13,742 bases of DNA from an uncultured Eubacterium sp. (lineage in GTDB: Bacteria; Bacillota; Clostridia; Lachnospirales; Lachnospiraceae): the NCBI GenBank assembly GCA_905236225.1, contig CAJOPM010000028.1, forward strand, positions 1 to 13,742, in the 5' to 3' direction. The first letter of the stretch is position 1. Every line of letters begins with the position of its first letter. This document shows positions 7,846 through 13,742 of the stretch, piece after piece. The position numbers and the translations under genes are program-made. Below the pieces are notes generated by a model, which saw only the letters and a list, made by a program, of their open reading frames with translations, did not search any database and had not been told where the DNA came from.

Positions 7846-9306
7846 TTATCTTATCTCCTTAAGTATTTCTTTAATAAGTACTCTTTCATCCATAGGATAT
7901 TTAACGCCTTCTATTTCCTGATAGTCCTCATGTCCTTTGCCCGCTAAAACTATTACATCGCCCTTTTGTCCATGCGTTATAGCATATTTGATTGCTTCTT
8001 TTCTATCGGTTATTTTAATATATTTGCCATCTGTCTTCTTTATCCCGGTCTCTATATCATCGATGATATCCTCCGGCTTTTCAAATCTAGGATTATCTGA
8101 GGTAATAATTGTAAGATCTGCAAGTCTTCCGGACACTTCACCCATTTCATACCTTCTGTACTTCGATCTGTTGCCTCCGCATCCGAACAATGATACCAGC
8201 CTGCCCGGCTCATATTCTCTAAGCGTACTAAGCAAGCTTTCTAAACTCATAGCATTATGCGCATAATCAATCATAAGCGAAAAATCGTCAGAAACCTTTA
8301 TCATCTCAATACGTCCCTTGACTTTAGCATTTTTTAAAGCCTGCTTCATCTTGTCGGTTTCTACGTCAAAATACTTGCAGATTGCAATTGCCGTAAGTGA
8401 ATTATATACGGAAAATCTTCCCGGAAGGTCTATATCAATCTGTGCATTTACATCGCCTTTTGCCCTATAGCTGACCCCAAGATATCCCGGTCTATGCTTT
8501 AACTCGATATCAACCGCTCTTATATCTGCCTCTTCAGAAAAACCATATGTTTTTAACTTGCAAGTGTGTCCGCTAATAATGTCCTTATAATGCTTGTCAT
8601 CACAATTTGCAATTCCAATCTTGCATTGCTTAAATAAACTCGCCTTACATTTCAAATAATCGTCAAAGTCTTCATGCTCTCCGGGTCCTATATGATCAGG
8701 TTCAATATTCGTAAATACGCCGATTTCGAAAGTAAAGCCATCGGTTCTGTGCATTTTAAATCCCTGAGAGGATGCTTCCATAACGCAAACCTTGCAACCC
8801 GCATCTGCCATTTTTCTAAGATATTCCTGTATGATAAACGACTCCGGAGTAGTGTTATTTGCAGGAATATGTTCATCACCTATAATAGCCTCGATGGTTC
8901 CAATTAACCCCACCTTGATTCCGGCTCCTTCAAGTATGGATTTAACCATATAAGTCGTTGTAGTCTTGCCTTTTGTTCCGGTAATTCCGATTACCTTTAC
9001 TTCCTTAGCAGGATGATTAAACCATGCGGCAGAAAAGTAAGCAAGTGCTTTTCGGTTGTTAGGTGTAATTACCAATGTTATGCCCTCTGGCAGGAGGGCT
9101 TCTCTTTCCGCAACTATAACAGATGCGCCGCCTTTAACCGCATCATCTATAAAATCATGTCCGTCAACTTTAGTTCCGCTTATGCAAACAAACATACATC
9201 CCGGAACAATTTTTCTTGAATCATATACCAGCATCGAGACATCAACACTGTCATCTCCTATAATCTTGACATCATCAAGTTCTTTAGTAAGTTCTAATAA
9301 TTTCAT
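7846..9306 (-). CDS. murE: UDP-N-acetylmuramoyl-tripeptide synthetase MurE, predicted meso-diaminopimelate-adding
   Basis: MurE adds the third amino acid to UDP-MurNAc-L-Ala-D-Glu in the cytoplasm. The ATP loop GITGTKGKTTTTYM spans 107-120; the presumed carbamylated lysine is K221 in LKCKASLF; DYAHNAMSLE (347-356) and the C-terminal ligase domain follow. The specificity motif DNPRFE (404-409) is the DNPR type linked to meso-diaminopimelate, whereas lysine-adding enzymes differ at the Arg. This predicts an A1-gamma type wall. The chosen start is ATG 9306-9304 with GAGAGGG 6 nt upstream, giving 486 aa. Upstream in-frame ATGs at 9342 and 9333 overlap the preceding gene and lack a good site. The gene lies 13 nt after the secreted-protein stop. 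Confidence 0.95.
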   Translation of the reverse strand: MKLLELTKELDDVKIIGDDSVDVSMLVYDSRKIVPGCMFVCISGTKVDGHDFIDDAVKGGASVIVAEREALLPEGITLVITPNNRKALAYFSAAWFNHPAKEVKVIGITGTKGKTTTTYMVKSILEGAGIKVGLIGTIEAIIGDEHIPANNTTPESFIIQEYLRKMADAGCKVCVMEASSQGFKMHRTDGFTFEIGVFTNIEPDHIGPGEHEDFDDYLKCKASLFKQCKIGIANCDDKHYKDIISGHTCKLKTYGFSEEADIRAVDIELKHRPGYLGVSYRAKGDVNAQIDIDLPGRFSVYNSLTAIAICKYFDVETDKMKQALKNAKVKGRIEMIKVSDDFSLMIDYAHNAMSLESLLSTLREYEPGRLVSLFGCGGNRSKYRRYEMGEVSGRLADLTIITSDNPRFEKPEDIIDDIETGIKKTDGKYIKITDRKEAIKYAITHGQKGDVIVLAGKGHEDYQEIEGVKYPMDERVLIKEILKEIR

Positions 9307-9319
9307 ACCCGGCCCTCTC

Positions 9320-10402
9320 TTATAGCTTTTCATATGTTGCACCCGATCCTACGCCTGATGCTTTTATAAGTTTTTTAACAGCACTGTATACATCTTCATT
9401 AATTTTAAAAGTAATATTATCGGCAGTGCCCTTAAATGCTTTCTTGCCAACATCTTCTATATATTTGCTCTTAATCGTAACATTAGTCAATGAGCTGTTA
9501 TTATAAAAAGCCTTCTTGGCAATTTTACTGACTTTATACTTAGTACCTTTAACCTTAATTATTGAAGGAATGCTAACATTAGTGGTGGTTTCATCGCTTA
9601 GTCCGCATACCGATACCTTTTTTTCTTTAAGCACCTTATATTTCAATTTGCCTTTAGTATAAGTATCGCCTATTACGGCCTTTTTTTGTTTAAGAGTAAC
9701 ATTTGACGTCACTGCATCTAAAAGTTCGTCTTCATCTGTAAACTCTTTTTGTTTTCCCTTTACTAAGGTATAAAACTCAATAGACGAACTTTTGTAATGC
9801 GCAATTTTTCTGTTGCAGGATGATGAGGCTATCTTTATTCCCTTTGTTGCTACTATTGTAAACGCTGCCTTATCAAATCCCCATCCACCTGCAACATTTG
9901 ACAATTTAACCTTGCCCCCGGCAAGTATCCCCACTAAATTATCATCCCCTTTAGAGTAAAGATTCATAGTGACATTCTTAATTGTCAAATTCTTAGATAC
10001 TTTTATCATAGCTTCTGCGCTGCTTTGATTAACATCAAGTGTTCCGTTACTTTTGCCGCTTATTACAACATCTACATTGGATTCGCTAATGTCAAAAACA
10101 TACTGCGATGCGCAGCTTATTTTATTATCGCCTTTAATCACAATATTTAATTTATGCGCAAGGTTATCAATAGTAATCGAATCATCGGATGAAAATCCGT
10201 CAAGCGTCAAAGTATAATCAGCAGCATCCCACTGCCATTTACTCTTTGAAATATCATCTGCTAGTGAATACCTCTTATTATCAATTGTTATCTTACCTGA
10301 GGATGCATATACATCTTTAGGCATAAAAACAAAACCACCGGCAATTATTGCCGCTGAAAATAATATACCTGTTATTTTTTTTAAATTGATTGAAATATTC
10401 AT
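9320..10402 (-). CDS. Secreted surface protein with beta-helix/carbohydrate-binding-like repeats and a C-terminal LRR (BspA-like) segment
   Basis: Starting from ATG 10402 the product has 360 aa. Residues 1-33 form a Sec signal peptide (basic NLKK, hydrophobic core, probable cleavage after VYA at 31-33). Residues 35-200 contain WQWDAADYTLTLDGF and repeated short strands rich in Ile, Val, Asn and Ser (LNIVIKGDN, VDVVISGKS, LTIKNVTMNL). This resembles Cthe_2159-type carbohydrate-binding beta-helix domains of clostridial surface proteins. Residues 245-330 (YKVSKIAKKAFYNNSSLTNV and following) match the BspA/LRR_5 repeat style. No LPXTG or other anchor is visible. The start is uncertain: a GTG at 10420 adds six residues, and the ATG has only AAGG very close upstream. 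It lies 13 nt before murE, probably in the same operon. Binding to plant or host polysaccharide is inference. Confidence 0.75.
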   Translation of the reverse strand: MNISINLKKITGILFSAAIIAGGFVFMPKDVYASSGKITIDNKRYSLADDISKSKWQWDAADYTLTLDGFSSDDSITIDNLAHKLNIVIKGDNKISCASQYVFDISESNVDVVISGKSNGTLDVNQSSAEAMIKVSKNLTIKNVTMNLYSKGDDNLVGILAGGKVKLSNVAGGWGFDKAAFTIVATKGIKIASSSCNRKIAHYKSSSIEFYTLVKGKQKEFTDEDELLDAVTSNVTLKQKKAVIGDTYTKGKLKYKVLKEKKVSVCGLSDETTTNVSIPSIIKVKGTKYKVSKIAKKAFYNNSSLTNVTIKSKYIEDVGKKAFKGTADNITFKINEDVYSAVKKLIKASGVGSGATYEKL

Positions 10403-10537
10403 ACCTTGATATAATAACACATTAAATATTTATCTTAAAGACTGCCTAAAAGAACAATAATATTTGCAATCCGCCACGCTACATGCTCATAAATGCAGGA
10501 ACACTTTGTGTTCCGTCTCAGGCGGGGCTATATTACT
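10403..10537. other. Gap between the TetR gene and the secreted-protein gene
   Basis: This 135-nt gap holds no gene. It carries a strong short hairpin (10498-10514) enclosed by a pair of CCGCC (10471-10475) and GGCGG (10521-10525) arms. On the minus strand a poor promoter-like pair TTGTTC-17 nt-GATAAA precedes the secreted-protein gene. No strong promoter was found for the ten-gene minus-strand series, so it may depend partly on read-through from the TetR promoter. Confidence 0.4.
10498..10514. repeat. Perfect 7+7 inverted repeat behind the TetR gene
   Basis: GGAACAC-TTT-GTGTTCC is a perfect hairpin with a 3-nt loop, 24 nt beyond the TetR stop codon. No T-tract follows on either strand, so it is not a classic intrinsic terminator. 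It could be an RNA 3'-end stabiliser or a protein binding site for the downstream genes. Confidence 0.5.
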
Positions 10538-11080
10538 TCACGTTGATTTGTGACACTCAAATTTAGTAAGAATATTTTTAATATAGCTGTTTAGTGACAA
10601 CTTGCTGATATCTGCGGTATGCTGGACATAGTGTTTTGCTATAGTAGTAAGATTTGCTGCCATAAGGTCTGCTATAAGCTCACAATCCGTATCTTCGGTT
10701 TCATTTTTGCAACAGCAAATAAGACTCTCGTATAAACTGTCTTGCATAAAATACATAATATTATTTTTCTCAAGAAGTCTTATAAATTCCTCTTTTGATA
10801 TTATGTATTCCGAAAATGACCTGGAAATCTCATCCACGGTCGGTCTGGTGCCTGAACATTCTTTTTGTGCATCAAAGTAGTAATTCTTAAGAAGCTCAAA
10901 ACTTATTATGTTTTCCTTGGACTTAAAAAGTGAATAAAAAGTCTGCCTTGACACATCTGCTCTCTCACAAATTTCGCTTATACTTATTTTAGAATATTCT
11001 TTTTCCTTTAAAAGTTCGACAAAGCTTTCAGATATGTTATTCAAAGAGCTAAGTGCCATCTTGTTGCATCCGCAATACAT
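10538..11080 (-). CDS. TetR/AcrR-family transcriptional regulator, cysteine-rich, divergent from lon
   Basis: The N-terminal helix-turn-helix of a TetR repressor is clear: FVELLKEKEYSKISISEICE at residues 20-39, followed by RADVSRQTFYSLFKSKENII. The C-terminal ligand and dimer domain (60-180) is divergent and names no ligand. The start is ATG 11080-11078 with GGAGG 5 nt upstream, giving 180 aa; the longer frame from 11155 would run through the promoter. The protein has nine cysteines (C3, C5, C38, C75, C122-C124, C133, C176), including a C-C-C run and an N-terminal CxC, which is unusual for a cytosolic repressor of this size. It is transcribed away from lon from an overlapping promoter flanked by paired operators, so self-repression and repression of lon are the natural inference. 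Confidence 0.88.
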   Translation of the reverse strand: MYCGCNKMALSSLNNISESFVELLKEKEYSKISISEICERADVSRQTFYSLFKSKENIISFELLKNYYFDAQKECSGTRPTVDEISRSFSEYIISKEEFIRLLEKNNIMYFMQDSLYESLICCCKNETEDTDCELIADLMAANLTTIAKHYVQHTADISKLSLNSYIKNILTKFECHKST

Positions 11081-11137
11081 AATATCCTCCGGGTTGTAAA
11101 ATAGACAGTGAAAATCCGCTTGCACTGTGTTCAAAAA

Positions 11138-11157
11138 AACATTGACATGTGTCAAAG
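11138..11157. promoter_or_regulatory. Operator copy 1 (inverted), over the lon -35 box
   Basis: The core TTGACA-TG-TGTCAA (11142-11155) is a perfect 6+6 palindrome and contains the lon -35 box itself. The whole 20-bp block recurs in inverted orientation at 11181-11200 with 18 of 20 positions identical. The 14-bp core dyad fits the binding mode of TetR-family dimers. The divergent TetR gene product is the expected binder. Confidence 0.65.
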
Positions 11158-11170
11158 ACAGTGCTATTAT
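11142..11170 (+). promoter_or_regulatory. Sigma-A promoter of lon
   Basis: TTGACA (11142-11147), a 17-nt spacer and TATTAT (11165-11170) give a near-consensus promoter with five of six -10 matches. Transcription should start near 11177, leaving a leader of about 116 nt before the lon ATG. Confidence 0.8.
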
Positions 11171-11196
11171 CTATATATATCTTAGACAAATGTCAA
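11166..11196 (-). promoter_or_regulatory. Promoter of the TetR gene, overlapping the lon promoter
   Basis: On the minus strand TTGACA (11196-11191) is followed either by GATAAT (11171-11166, 19-nt spacer) or by TAGATA (11173-11168, 17-nt spacer). The -10 region coincides with that of lon on the other strand, so RNA polymerase can occupy only one of the two promoters at a time. Confidence 0.6.
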
Positions 11197-11200
11197 TGTT
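11181..11200. promoter_or_regulatory. Operator copy 2, over the TetR gene -35 box
   Basis: This is the inverted partner of 11138-11157. Read on the minus strand its core is TTGACA-TT-TGTCTA, with one arm slightly degenerate. The two core centres are 41 bp apart, close to four helical turns, placing both sites on the same DNA face and allowing cooperative binding or looping. Confidence 0.65.
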
Positions 11201-11219
11201 TTGTAAAGACAATAATTTA

Positions 11220-11242
11220 TGGCCATCTGGCCAAATTTTTTT
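11220..11242 (+). terminator. Hairpin plus T-tract in the lon leader, possible attenuator
   Basis: TGGCC-ATCT-GGCCA (11220-11233) forms a 5-bp stem with a tetraloop, followed by AA and seven T residues (11236-11242). It lies about 43 nt into the predicted lon transcript and upstream of the coding region, so it could end a fraction of transcripts early. The stem is short, so termination strength is uncertain. Confidence 0.4.
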
Positions 11243-11251
11243 ACCCAGCAA

Positions 11252-11278
11252 CTAGCACTCGCGCACCCGGAGTGCTAA
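11252..11278. promoter_or_regulatory. CIRCE element (HrcA operator) upstream of lon
   Basis: CTAGCACTC, nine bases, then GAGTGCTAA differs from the CIRCE consensus TTAGCACTC-N9-GAGTGCTAA at only the first base. CIRCE is bound by HrcA, the repressor of class I heat-shock genes (groESL, dnaK). Here it lies in the lon leader, ending 2 nt before the AAGGAGG ribosome binding site, and in RNA it could also fold into a stem next to that site. Confidence 0.88.
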
Positions 11279-11292
11279 CAAAGGAGGTTCCT

Positions 11293-13590
11293 ATGATAAT
11301 AATTCCAACCTATAACAAACAACTTGTTGCAGATGGTAAGCTTTATTTACAATCGGACGAATATAATTCATCCTCCGATAAGATTGTATTAGGCGAAAAG
11401 GTAATCTTATTTCAAACTAAATACAGTCAAAAAAGAGATGAACTTAGCGAAGACAATTATTATCCGATAGCGGTTAGCGGATTAATCAGCGATATTATTC
11501 AAGACGGTTATATTATTGTTGATATTAAAAATCGTGTTCATATAGATGAATTCTGTGTTGATGCAAATCACAATATCAACCTGACAATATCAAAGCTTTC
11601 AAATTCCAAAGAAATTGATAGAGAAGATGAAGAAAAGAGGCTACAAAAGCTTAAAGAAGAAGCCAAAGAGCTTACATCACGCTTTAACTACTCAACTTTC
11701 TTTAATGCAATTATAGATAAGATGACATCTATAGCAGAACTGTTTGCATCTCTTTCATATTGGATGCAGACCACCAACGAGGAAAAATACGACCTCATTT
11801 GTGATGATGATGCCAGCTCGCGTCTTGATAAGATGGAGAAGCAGATTGTTGAGTATATTGAGGTTGCCAAGGTTACAACTGATGCTGCTTCCGCTCAGGA
11901 AAAAGAATATAAAGATATGTACAAAGAATCTGCCATAAAAAAACAGATGGAATACCTTCAAAAAGAGCTGGATGAGATGCACCCCGAAAATGTGACCGAC
12001 ATTCAGCGCTTCGAAGAAAAAATAAAAACCCTGGGCATGAATGAAGACGCAAAAAAGGAAGCTGCGAAAGTGCTCTCAAGATTAAAACAGGAAGGAAAGA
12101 ATTCCCCCGAAACCGGGATGCTTTATGACTACCTTGATTTTGTTACCACATTATCCTGGAAAAAGGAGCAGGCAGAATATACCAAGCTCGATCACGCAAG
12201 AGAAATACTAAATGATGATCATTACGGACTCGAAAAAGTAAAGAAACGCATTATTCAGCAGATTGCCGTTATGAATCTTACATCATCACAATCCGGCTCG
12301 ATACTGCTTTTTGTTGGTGCTCCCGGCACCGGCAAAACCAGCATCGGCAAAAGCATAGCTAACAGCCTTGGCAGAAAATACGTAAGAGTCAGCCTTGGCG
12401 GAATCAGAGACGAGGCTGATATAAGAGGACACCGAAGAACATATATAGGAGCTATGCCCGGCAGAATCATGGATGGCATTCATAAAAGCGGAGTATCTAA
12501 TCCGGTAATGGTACTTGATGAGATTGATAAGCTTTCTGCTTCCTACAATGGTGATCCTGCCAGCGCACTACTTGAAGTATTAGACCCCGAGCAAAATAAT
12601 ACATTTACAGATCACTATATGAATGTCCCCTATGATTTGTCTGATGTTTTATTTATATGTACTGCAAATACACTTGATACTATCCCCGAACCTTTGCTTA
12701 ATCGTATGGAGGTTATCCCATTTAACGGATATACTCCTACGGAAAAACTGAGCATTGCACGCAAACATTTACTGCCTAAGTCTATGCAGCAGATGGGTAT
12801 AAACGAAGATATGCTTGAAGTGTCCGATGAAATCTTAAATACAATTATAAGCGATTATACCAAGGAAGCGGGTGTAAGAGGACTTAGAAAGCGAATAGAT
12901 TCGCTATGCCGCGGTGCAGCAGTTATGATATCCGAAAACAAAGAAAAACATATAACCATTACAAAAGAACAGCTGCGCGATGAGCTTGATATGAGGCCTG
13001 TTCACCACGAAAATGTTCCCGACAAGCAAAATGCGGGTGTAGTTACCGGCATGGCATATACCAGCGTCGGTGGCGAGGTTCTTTATATTGAAACTGTATT
13101 TACCAAAGGAAAAGGCAATTTAATCATAACCGGCAAACTCGGTGATGTAATGAAGGAATCTGCACAGATTGCAGTAAGTTTGGTTAAATCAATTTTCCCG
13201 AATAAAGCTAAGCTTTTTGAGGAAAATGATCTTCATATACATGTACCTGATGGCGCCGTTCCAAAAGACGGGCCTTCTGCCGGCATTACTATGACAACTG
13301 CTATCGCATCTTTAGTTACCGGACGAAGAGTCGATCCCAAAATTGCTATGACAGGTGAAGTTTCTTTGCGCGGACTTGTTATGCCAATAGGCGGTTTGCC
13401 TGAAAAACTTATGGCAGCGCAGCGCGCCGGAGTAAAGGTTGCTTATATTCCAAAGGATAATGAACAAGATCTGGTCGATGTTGCAGATGAAGTCAAAGAA
13501 AACCTTGAAATCATAACTGTTGAAAGCGTAAAAGAGGTGCTTACCAAAACTAAGGTTTTAAGCAAAAAAAAGATAGCTGATGCTGTATAA
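11293..13590 (+). CDS. lon: ATP-dependent Lon protease (LonA, endopeptidase La)
   Basis: Lon is a cytoplasmic hexameric AAA+ serine protease degrading misfolded and regulatory proteins. From ATG 11293 (AAGGAGG at 11281-11287) the product has 765 aa. The N-terminal LON substrate-binding domain (1-105) is rather divergent; a charged coiled-coil region (about 105-270) follows. The AAA+ module has Walker A GAPGTGKT (342-349), Walker B VMVLDEID (405-412) and the arginine finger R471 in LLNRMEVI. The peptidase domain has the catalytic dyad S662 (in PKDGPSAG) and K705 (in GGLPEK). All catalytic residues are intact. A frame extending upstream to 11149 lacks a start signal and runs through the operators and CIRCE. 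Regulation appears layered: TetR-type operators over the promoter, a leader hairpin, and CIRCE. Lon is alone in its transcription unit within the window. Confidence 0.97.
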   Translation: MIIIPTYNKQLVADGKLYLQSDEYNSSSDKIVLGEKVILFQTKYSQKRDELSEDNYYPIAVSGLISDIIQDGYIIVDIKNRVHIDEFCVDANHNINLTISKLSNSKEIDREDEEKRLQKLKEEAKELTSRFNYSTFFNAIIDKMTSIAELFASLSYWMQTTNEEKYDLICDDDASSRLDKMEKQIVEYIEVAKVTTDAASAQEKEYKDMYKESAIKKQMEYLQKELDEMHPENVTDIQRFEEKIKTLGMNEDAKKEAAKVLSRLKQEGKNSPETGMLYDYLDFVTTLSWKKEQAEYTKLDHAREILNDDHYGLEKVKKRIIQQIAVMNLTSSQSGSILLFVGAPGTGKTSIGKSIANSLGRKYVRVSLGGIRDEADIRGHRRTYIGAMPGRIMDGIHKSGVSNPVMVLDEIDKLSASYNGDPASALLEVLDPEQNNTFTDHYMNVPYDLSDVLFICTANTLDTIPEPLLNRMEVIPFNGYTPTEKLSIARKHLLPKSMQQMGINEDMLEVSDEILNTIISDYTKEAGVRGLRKRIDSLCRGAAVMISENKEKHITITKEQLRDELDMRPVHHENVPDKQNAGVVTGMAYTSVGGEVLYIETVFTKGKGNLIITGKLGDVMKESAQIAVSLVKSIFPNKAKLFEENDLHIHVPDGAVPKDGPSAGITMTTAIASLVTGRRVDPKIAMTGEVSLRGLVMPIGGLPEKLMAAQRAGVKVAYIPKDNEQDLVDVADEVKENLEIITVESVKEVLTKTKVLSKKKIADAV

Positions 13591-13592
13591 AT

Positions 13593-13624
13593 AAGGACTC
13601 GCTACCATATGGCAGCGAGTCCTT
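13593..13624 (+). terminator. Strong hairpin after lon, likely transcription terminator
   Basis: AAGGACTCGCT (13593-13603) pairs perfectly with AGCGAGTCCTT (13614-13624). An inner CCATATGG extends the stem past one A/C mismatch. It begins 2 nt after the lon stop. The downstream plus-strand sequence AACTAAG has no T-tract, while on the minus strand the hairpin is followed by TTATTTATA. It could therefore act in both directions or mainly on a convergent transcript. Confidence 0.65.
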
Positions 13625-13652
13625 AACTAAGAGCAAAGCCCCAATCTTAGTT
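13625..13652 (+). repeat. Inverted repeat 2 of the post-lon hairpin cluster, with T run
   Basis: AACTAAGA (13625-13632) and TCTTAGTT (13645-13652) are perfect 8-bp arms around a 12-nt loop, with TT immediately following (TTAGTTTTC). It could be a weak second terminator for lon. Confidence 0.5.
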
Positions 13653-13655
13653 TTC

Positions 13656-13675
13656 AAGTCTCGCTCGCGAGACTT
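13656..13675. repeat. Inverted repeat 3 of the post-lon hairpin cluster
   Basis: AAGTCTCGC-TC-GCGAGACTT is a perfect 9+9 palindrome, GC-rich compared with its surroundings. It has no T-tract on either side. Confidence 0.6.
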
Positions 13676-13689
13676 GGCGCTTTCTTTGC

Positions 13690-13705
13690 GTCAGCTTTAG
13701 CTGAC
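13690..13705. repeat. Inverted repeat 4 of the post-lon hairpin cluster
   Basis: GTCAGCT-TT-AGCTGAC is a perfect 7+7 inverted repeat. The preceding GGCGC (13677-13681) could pair with GCGTC (13688-13692), which overlaps the left arm, so two alternative foldings exist. Confidence 0.55.
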
Positions 13706-13710
13706 ATATT

Positions 13711-13742
13711 TCATATGCAAATCTTAAGCGCATCAAAAGCGG
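13711..13742 (-). CDS. Possible 3' end of a convergent gene, cut by window edge (very uncertain)
   Basis: On the minus strand, entering from the right edge, one frame reads AFDALKICI and stops at TGA 13713-13711. A stop here would make the hairpin cluster a shared terminator region between two convergent genes. The visible part is only nine codons, another minus-strand frame stays open longer, and no family can be named. Confidence 0.2.
   Translation of the reverse strand, partial: AFDALKICI

Noticed and set aside
9333..9342. Upstream ATG starts for murE
   Set aside because: They overlap the end of the secreted-protein gene and lack a Shine-Dalgarno sequence. The ATG at 9306 has GAGAGGG at 6 nt and starts at the usual MurE N-terminus.
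11081..11155. Longer TetR frame starting at 11155
   Set aside because: It would overlap the promoter and operator. The ATG at 11080 has GGAGG at 5 nt and gives a normal TetR N-terminus.
11219..11278. 19-codon upstream ORF in the lon leader, ending at the last base of CIRCE
   Set aside because: It has no ribosome binding site (only AAAGA-like sequence upstream) and its stop is simply the TAA of the CIRCE right arm. It is probably chance.
11149..11292. N-terminal extension of the lon reading frame (48 extra residues)
   Set aside because: The frame is open but would start inside the promoter spacer, upstream of the transcription start, and runs through operator, T-tract and CIRCE. The ATG at 11293 has a perfect AAGGAGG site.
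11755..12479. Several minus-strand frames opposite lon
   Set aside because: They lie fully inside the well-supported lon coding region, without ribosome binding sites or recognisable domains.

Overview
The window looks like the chromosome of a low-GC Gram-positive anaerobe of the Clostridia, most probably a Lachnospiraceae-type organism. This rests on the moderate AT richness, strong GGAGG-type ribosome binding sites, the Firmicutes order priA-def-fmt-rsmB-rlmN, a MurE with the meso-diaminopimelate signature, and a BspA/LRR-type secreted protein. The species assignment is inference; no search was run.

Layout. Everything from about 11.1 kb down to position 1 is read on the minus strand; lon at the right end is read on the plus strand. 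In minus-strand order the genes are: a TetR-family regulator (10538-11080); a secreted surface protein (9320-10402); murE (7846-9306); a lipoprotein (7181-7843); priA (4938-7163); def (4389-4898); fmt (3432-4370); rsmB (2132-3430, TTG start); rlmN (1089-2132); a GlmU-like left-handed beta-helix protein (427-1092); an unlisted 40-residue single-pass membrane protein (299-421); and the start of ilvN (203 leftwards, cut by the window edge). From the surface protein to the 40-residue ORF the gaps are 39 nt or less, and several are overlaps, so this is probably one long operon for peptidoglycan precursor synthesis, replication restart, N-terminal formyl handling and rRNA modification. ilvN has its own good sigma-A promoter.

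The most interesting part is the roughly 210-bp divergent control region between the TetR gene and lon (11081-11292). Two near-identical 20-bp inverted copies of a palindromic operator cover the -35 boxes of both promoters, whose -10 boxes overlap. Downstream, the lon leader holds a small hairpin followed by seven T residues and then a near-perfect CIRCE element (the HrcA heat-shock operator) just before the lon ribosome binding site. The sequence therefore suggests that Lon protease is under dual control: a local, cysteine-rich TetR-family repressor and the class I heat-shock repressor HrcA, perhaps with attenuation as a third layer.

Downstream of lon, a 152-nt stretch holds at least four consecutive inverted repeats. 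The first is a strong terminator-like hairpin; the others look like an interspersed hairpin element or a terminator region shared with a convergent gene. No rRNA, tRNA, CRISPR array, insertion sequence or prophage gene was seen.
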